Shown: positions 63,102 to 64,000 of the stretch, piece by piece
How positions within the stretch are numbered: the stretch's first letter is position 1
Layout: each line of letters starts with the position of its first letter
Assembly: GCF_014230145.1 (NCBI RefSeq)
Contig: NZ_JACHVC010000006.1
Span: 372,001-436,000 of the forward strand
Source of the DNA: Pelagicoccus albus
Lineage (GTDB): Bacteria > Verrucomicrobiota > Verrucomicrobiia > Opitutales > Opitutaceae
Direction: 5' to 3'
DNA length: 64,000 bases
Notes under the pieces: model-generated
What the model saw: only the letters and a program-made list of their open reading frames with translations
What the model was told of the DNA's origin: nothing
Databases searched by the model: none
Translations under genes and position numbers: made by a program

Positions 63102-64000
63102 TTATACGGAGCCTGGATATAGGCTGAGGAGGGCTTGTTCGGGTGTTAGTGGAGAATAGGTCTCCGTTTCGTTGATAGGCGTGAAAGATTCTATGGCTCG
63201 GCGTAGGGCGAAATAAGCGGCGATCCCATACATGAAAGGCGGTTCTCCCACTGCTTTGCTCCCGAGTGGACCTCCAGGGTTGTCCGCATTTTCAAGGAAC
63301 TTCACTTCCATGTCGTCTGGGAGAAATTCGCCGTCGGGGCACTTGTAGGTCGAAAGGGCATTGGAGAGCAGACGGCCCTCGTCTGAGAAAGCGAGCTCTT
63401 CCAAGGTGACCCAGCCGATGCCTTGGGCGAGACCGCCTTCGACTTGGCCTAGATCCACGGTTGGTATGATTCCTCGCCCGAGATCGTGTACTATCTTGGC
63501 TGAATCGATCGTATAGGAACCACGAATACAGTCGACTGTCGTTTCTATGTAGCAGGTTCCATAGGTATAATAGTGGAATGGGCGACCCCAGCCAGCTATC
63601 GGGTCGAAATTAATATTTGGCGGAGCGTAGAATCCGTGGGCCATCAATTGAACTCGGCTGAAATAGGATTTCAGTACCAGAGTGTTCCAATCGAGATTAG
63701 ACGCTTCCGCATCCACGAAAACGATTCCGTCTTTGATGCTTATCTGATCCGGTTCGCACTTCAGCTCCTTTGCGGCGACCTTATACATCCCTTTCAGGAT
63801 TTCCTGACAGGCAATGATCGTGGCATTTCCATTGAGGTCGCTGGTCGCGCTCGCTGCAGAAGGAGAAATGTTGGCGATTCGTGAAGTGTTTGTGCTGTTG
63901 CAACGAATACGGGTGGGCGAGATGCCGAGGATTCGCGAGCAGATTGCGATCATGTTGGAGCTTATCCCTTGCCCCATTTCGATGCCTCCTGTGGTGACGC
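63102..64000 (-). CDS. Xanthine dehydrogenase molybdenum-binding subunit (5' part outside window)
   Basis: The C-terminal part of about 299 codons; the frame runs open to the right edge, where VTTGGIEMGQGISSNM gives the molybdopterin-cofactor motif. Also seen: the substrate/Moco segment DLGQVEGGLAQGIGW, SKAVGEPPFMYGIAAYFALRRAI with the catalytic Glu, and the NPGGPLGSKAVGEPP stretch, all typical of the large Mo subunit. It oxidises hypoxanthine to xanthine and urate. It is separated from puuD by 32 bases and is upstream of it in the operon. Either XdhB of a three-subunit enzyme or the Mo part of a fused XDH. Confidence 0.93.
   Translation of the reverse strand, partial: VTTGGIEMGQGISSNMIAICSRILGISPTRIRCNSTNTSRIANISPSAASATSDLNGNATIIACQEILKGMYKVAAKELKCEPDQISIKDGIVFVDAEASNLDWNTLVLKSYFSRVQLMAHGFYAPPNINFDPIAGWGRPFHYYTYGTCYIETTVDCIRGSYTIDSAKIVHDLGRGIIPTVDLGQVEGGLAQGIGWVTLEELAFSDEGRLLSNALSTYKCPDGEFLPDDMEVKFLENADNPGGPLGSKAVGEPPFMYGIAAYFALRRAIESFTPINETETYSPLTPEQALLSLYPGSV

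Noticed and set aside
1-64000. Mobile elements, prophage genes, CRISPR arrays, toxin-antitoxin or defence systems
   Set aside because: No transposase, integrase, phage structural genes, regularly spaced repeats or recognised defence genes were found; the lone ATPase at 49865 has no partner effector.

Overview
The window is a gene-dense, moderately GC-rich bacterial chromosome segment from a Gram-negative organism. It encodes two TonB-dependent receptors, a complete ExbB/ExbD/TonB energy system and many signal peptides. Mg-type HemB, GTP-type PEP carboxykinase, a DUF3450/TtpC-type Ton operon, several poor Shine-Dalgarno sites with GTG/TTG starts, and the housekeeping gene mix together suggest a marine or aquatic Verrucomicrobiota, probably class Opitutia (Opitutales or Puniceicoccales). 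That placement is inference from gene content; no rRNA or other decisive marker is present. I see no insertion sequences, prophage or CRISPR arrays.

Region 1-19.5 kb holds housekeeping genes and regulators: cysS (cut by the window start), hemB, pyrD, dapF, two unrecognised conserved-looking proteins (one with a very acidic tail), an AEC transporter, a large soluble PAS hybrid kinase, an M20 peptidase, a degenerate nuclease-fold protein, a receiver/coiled-coil protein, pckG, a sigma-70 factor, trpE and tRNA-Arg(UCU). Region 19.5-29 kb holds a TonB receptor - YfiR-like - hybrid kinase operon, a GH43/GH130 pair of cytoplasmic glycan enzymes, and another membrane hybrid kinase. Region 29-38.5 kb holds a class I DAHP synthase gene and a six-gene Ton system (DUF3450, TtpC-like, ExbB, ExbD, TonB, TPR), then an acetamidase/formamidase.

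Region 38.5-64 kb is mostly a purine uptake and degradation locus. A purine nucleoside permease-family protein made of two fused copies, an AzgA-type permease, a Tat-exported adenosine deaminase-like enzyme and an adenine deaminase lie together, followed by a TonB receptor, an NCS2 permease and other transporters. Then comes an 11-gene leftward operon running from xanthine dehydrogenase (cut by the window end) through PuuD-type urate oxidase, PucG, a second amidohydrolase, cupin, EamA transporter, UraD, UraH, AllC and AllB to a guanine deaminase. Together these would take adenine and guanine compounds through xanthine, urate and allantoin to ureidoglycine, releasing ammonia.

The most notable regulatory find is upstream of the DAHP synthase gene. 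A 20-codon leader peptide with nine aromatic codons in ten (FYAFWFYYFW) is followed by a perfect 17-bp terminator hairpin and a competing antiterminator pairing: a textbook ribosome-mediated attenuator. A weaker analogue, a short reading frame with three consecutive Cys codons followed by a hairpin, lies upstream of cysS.
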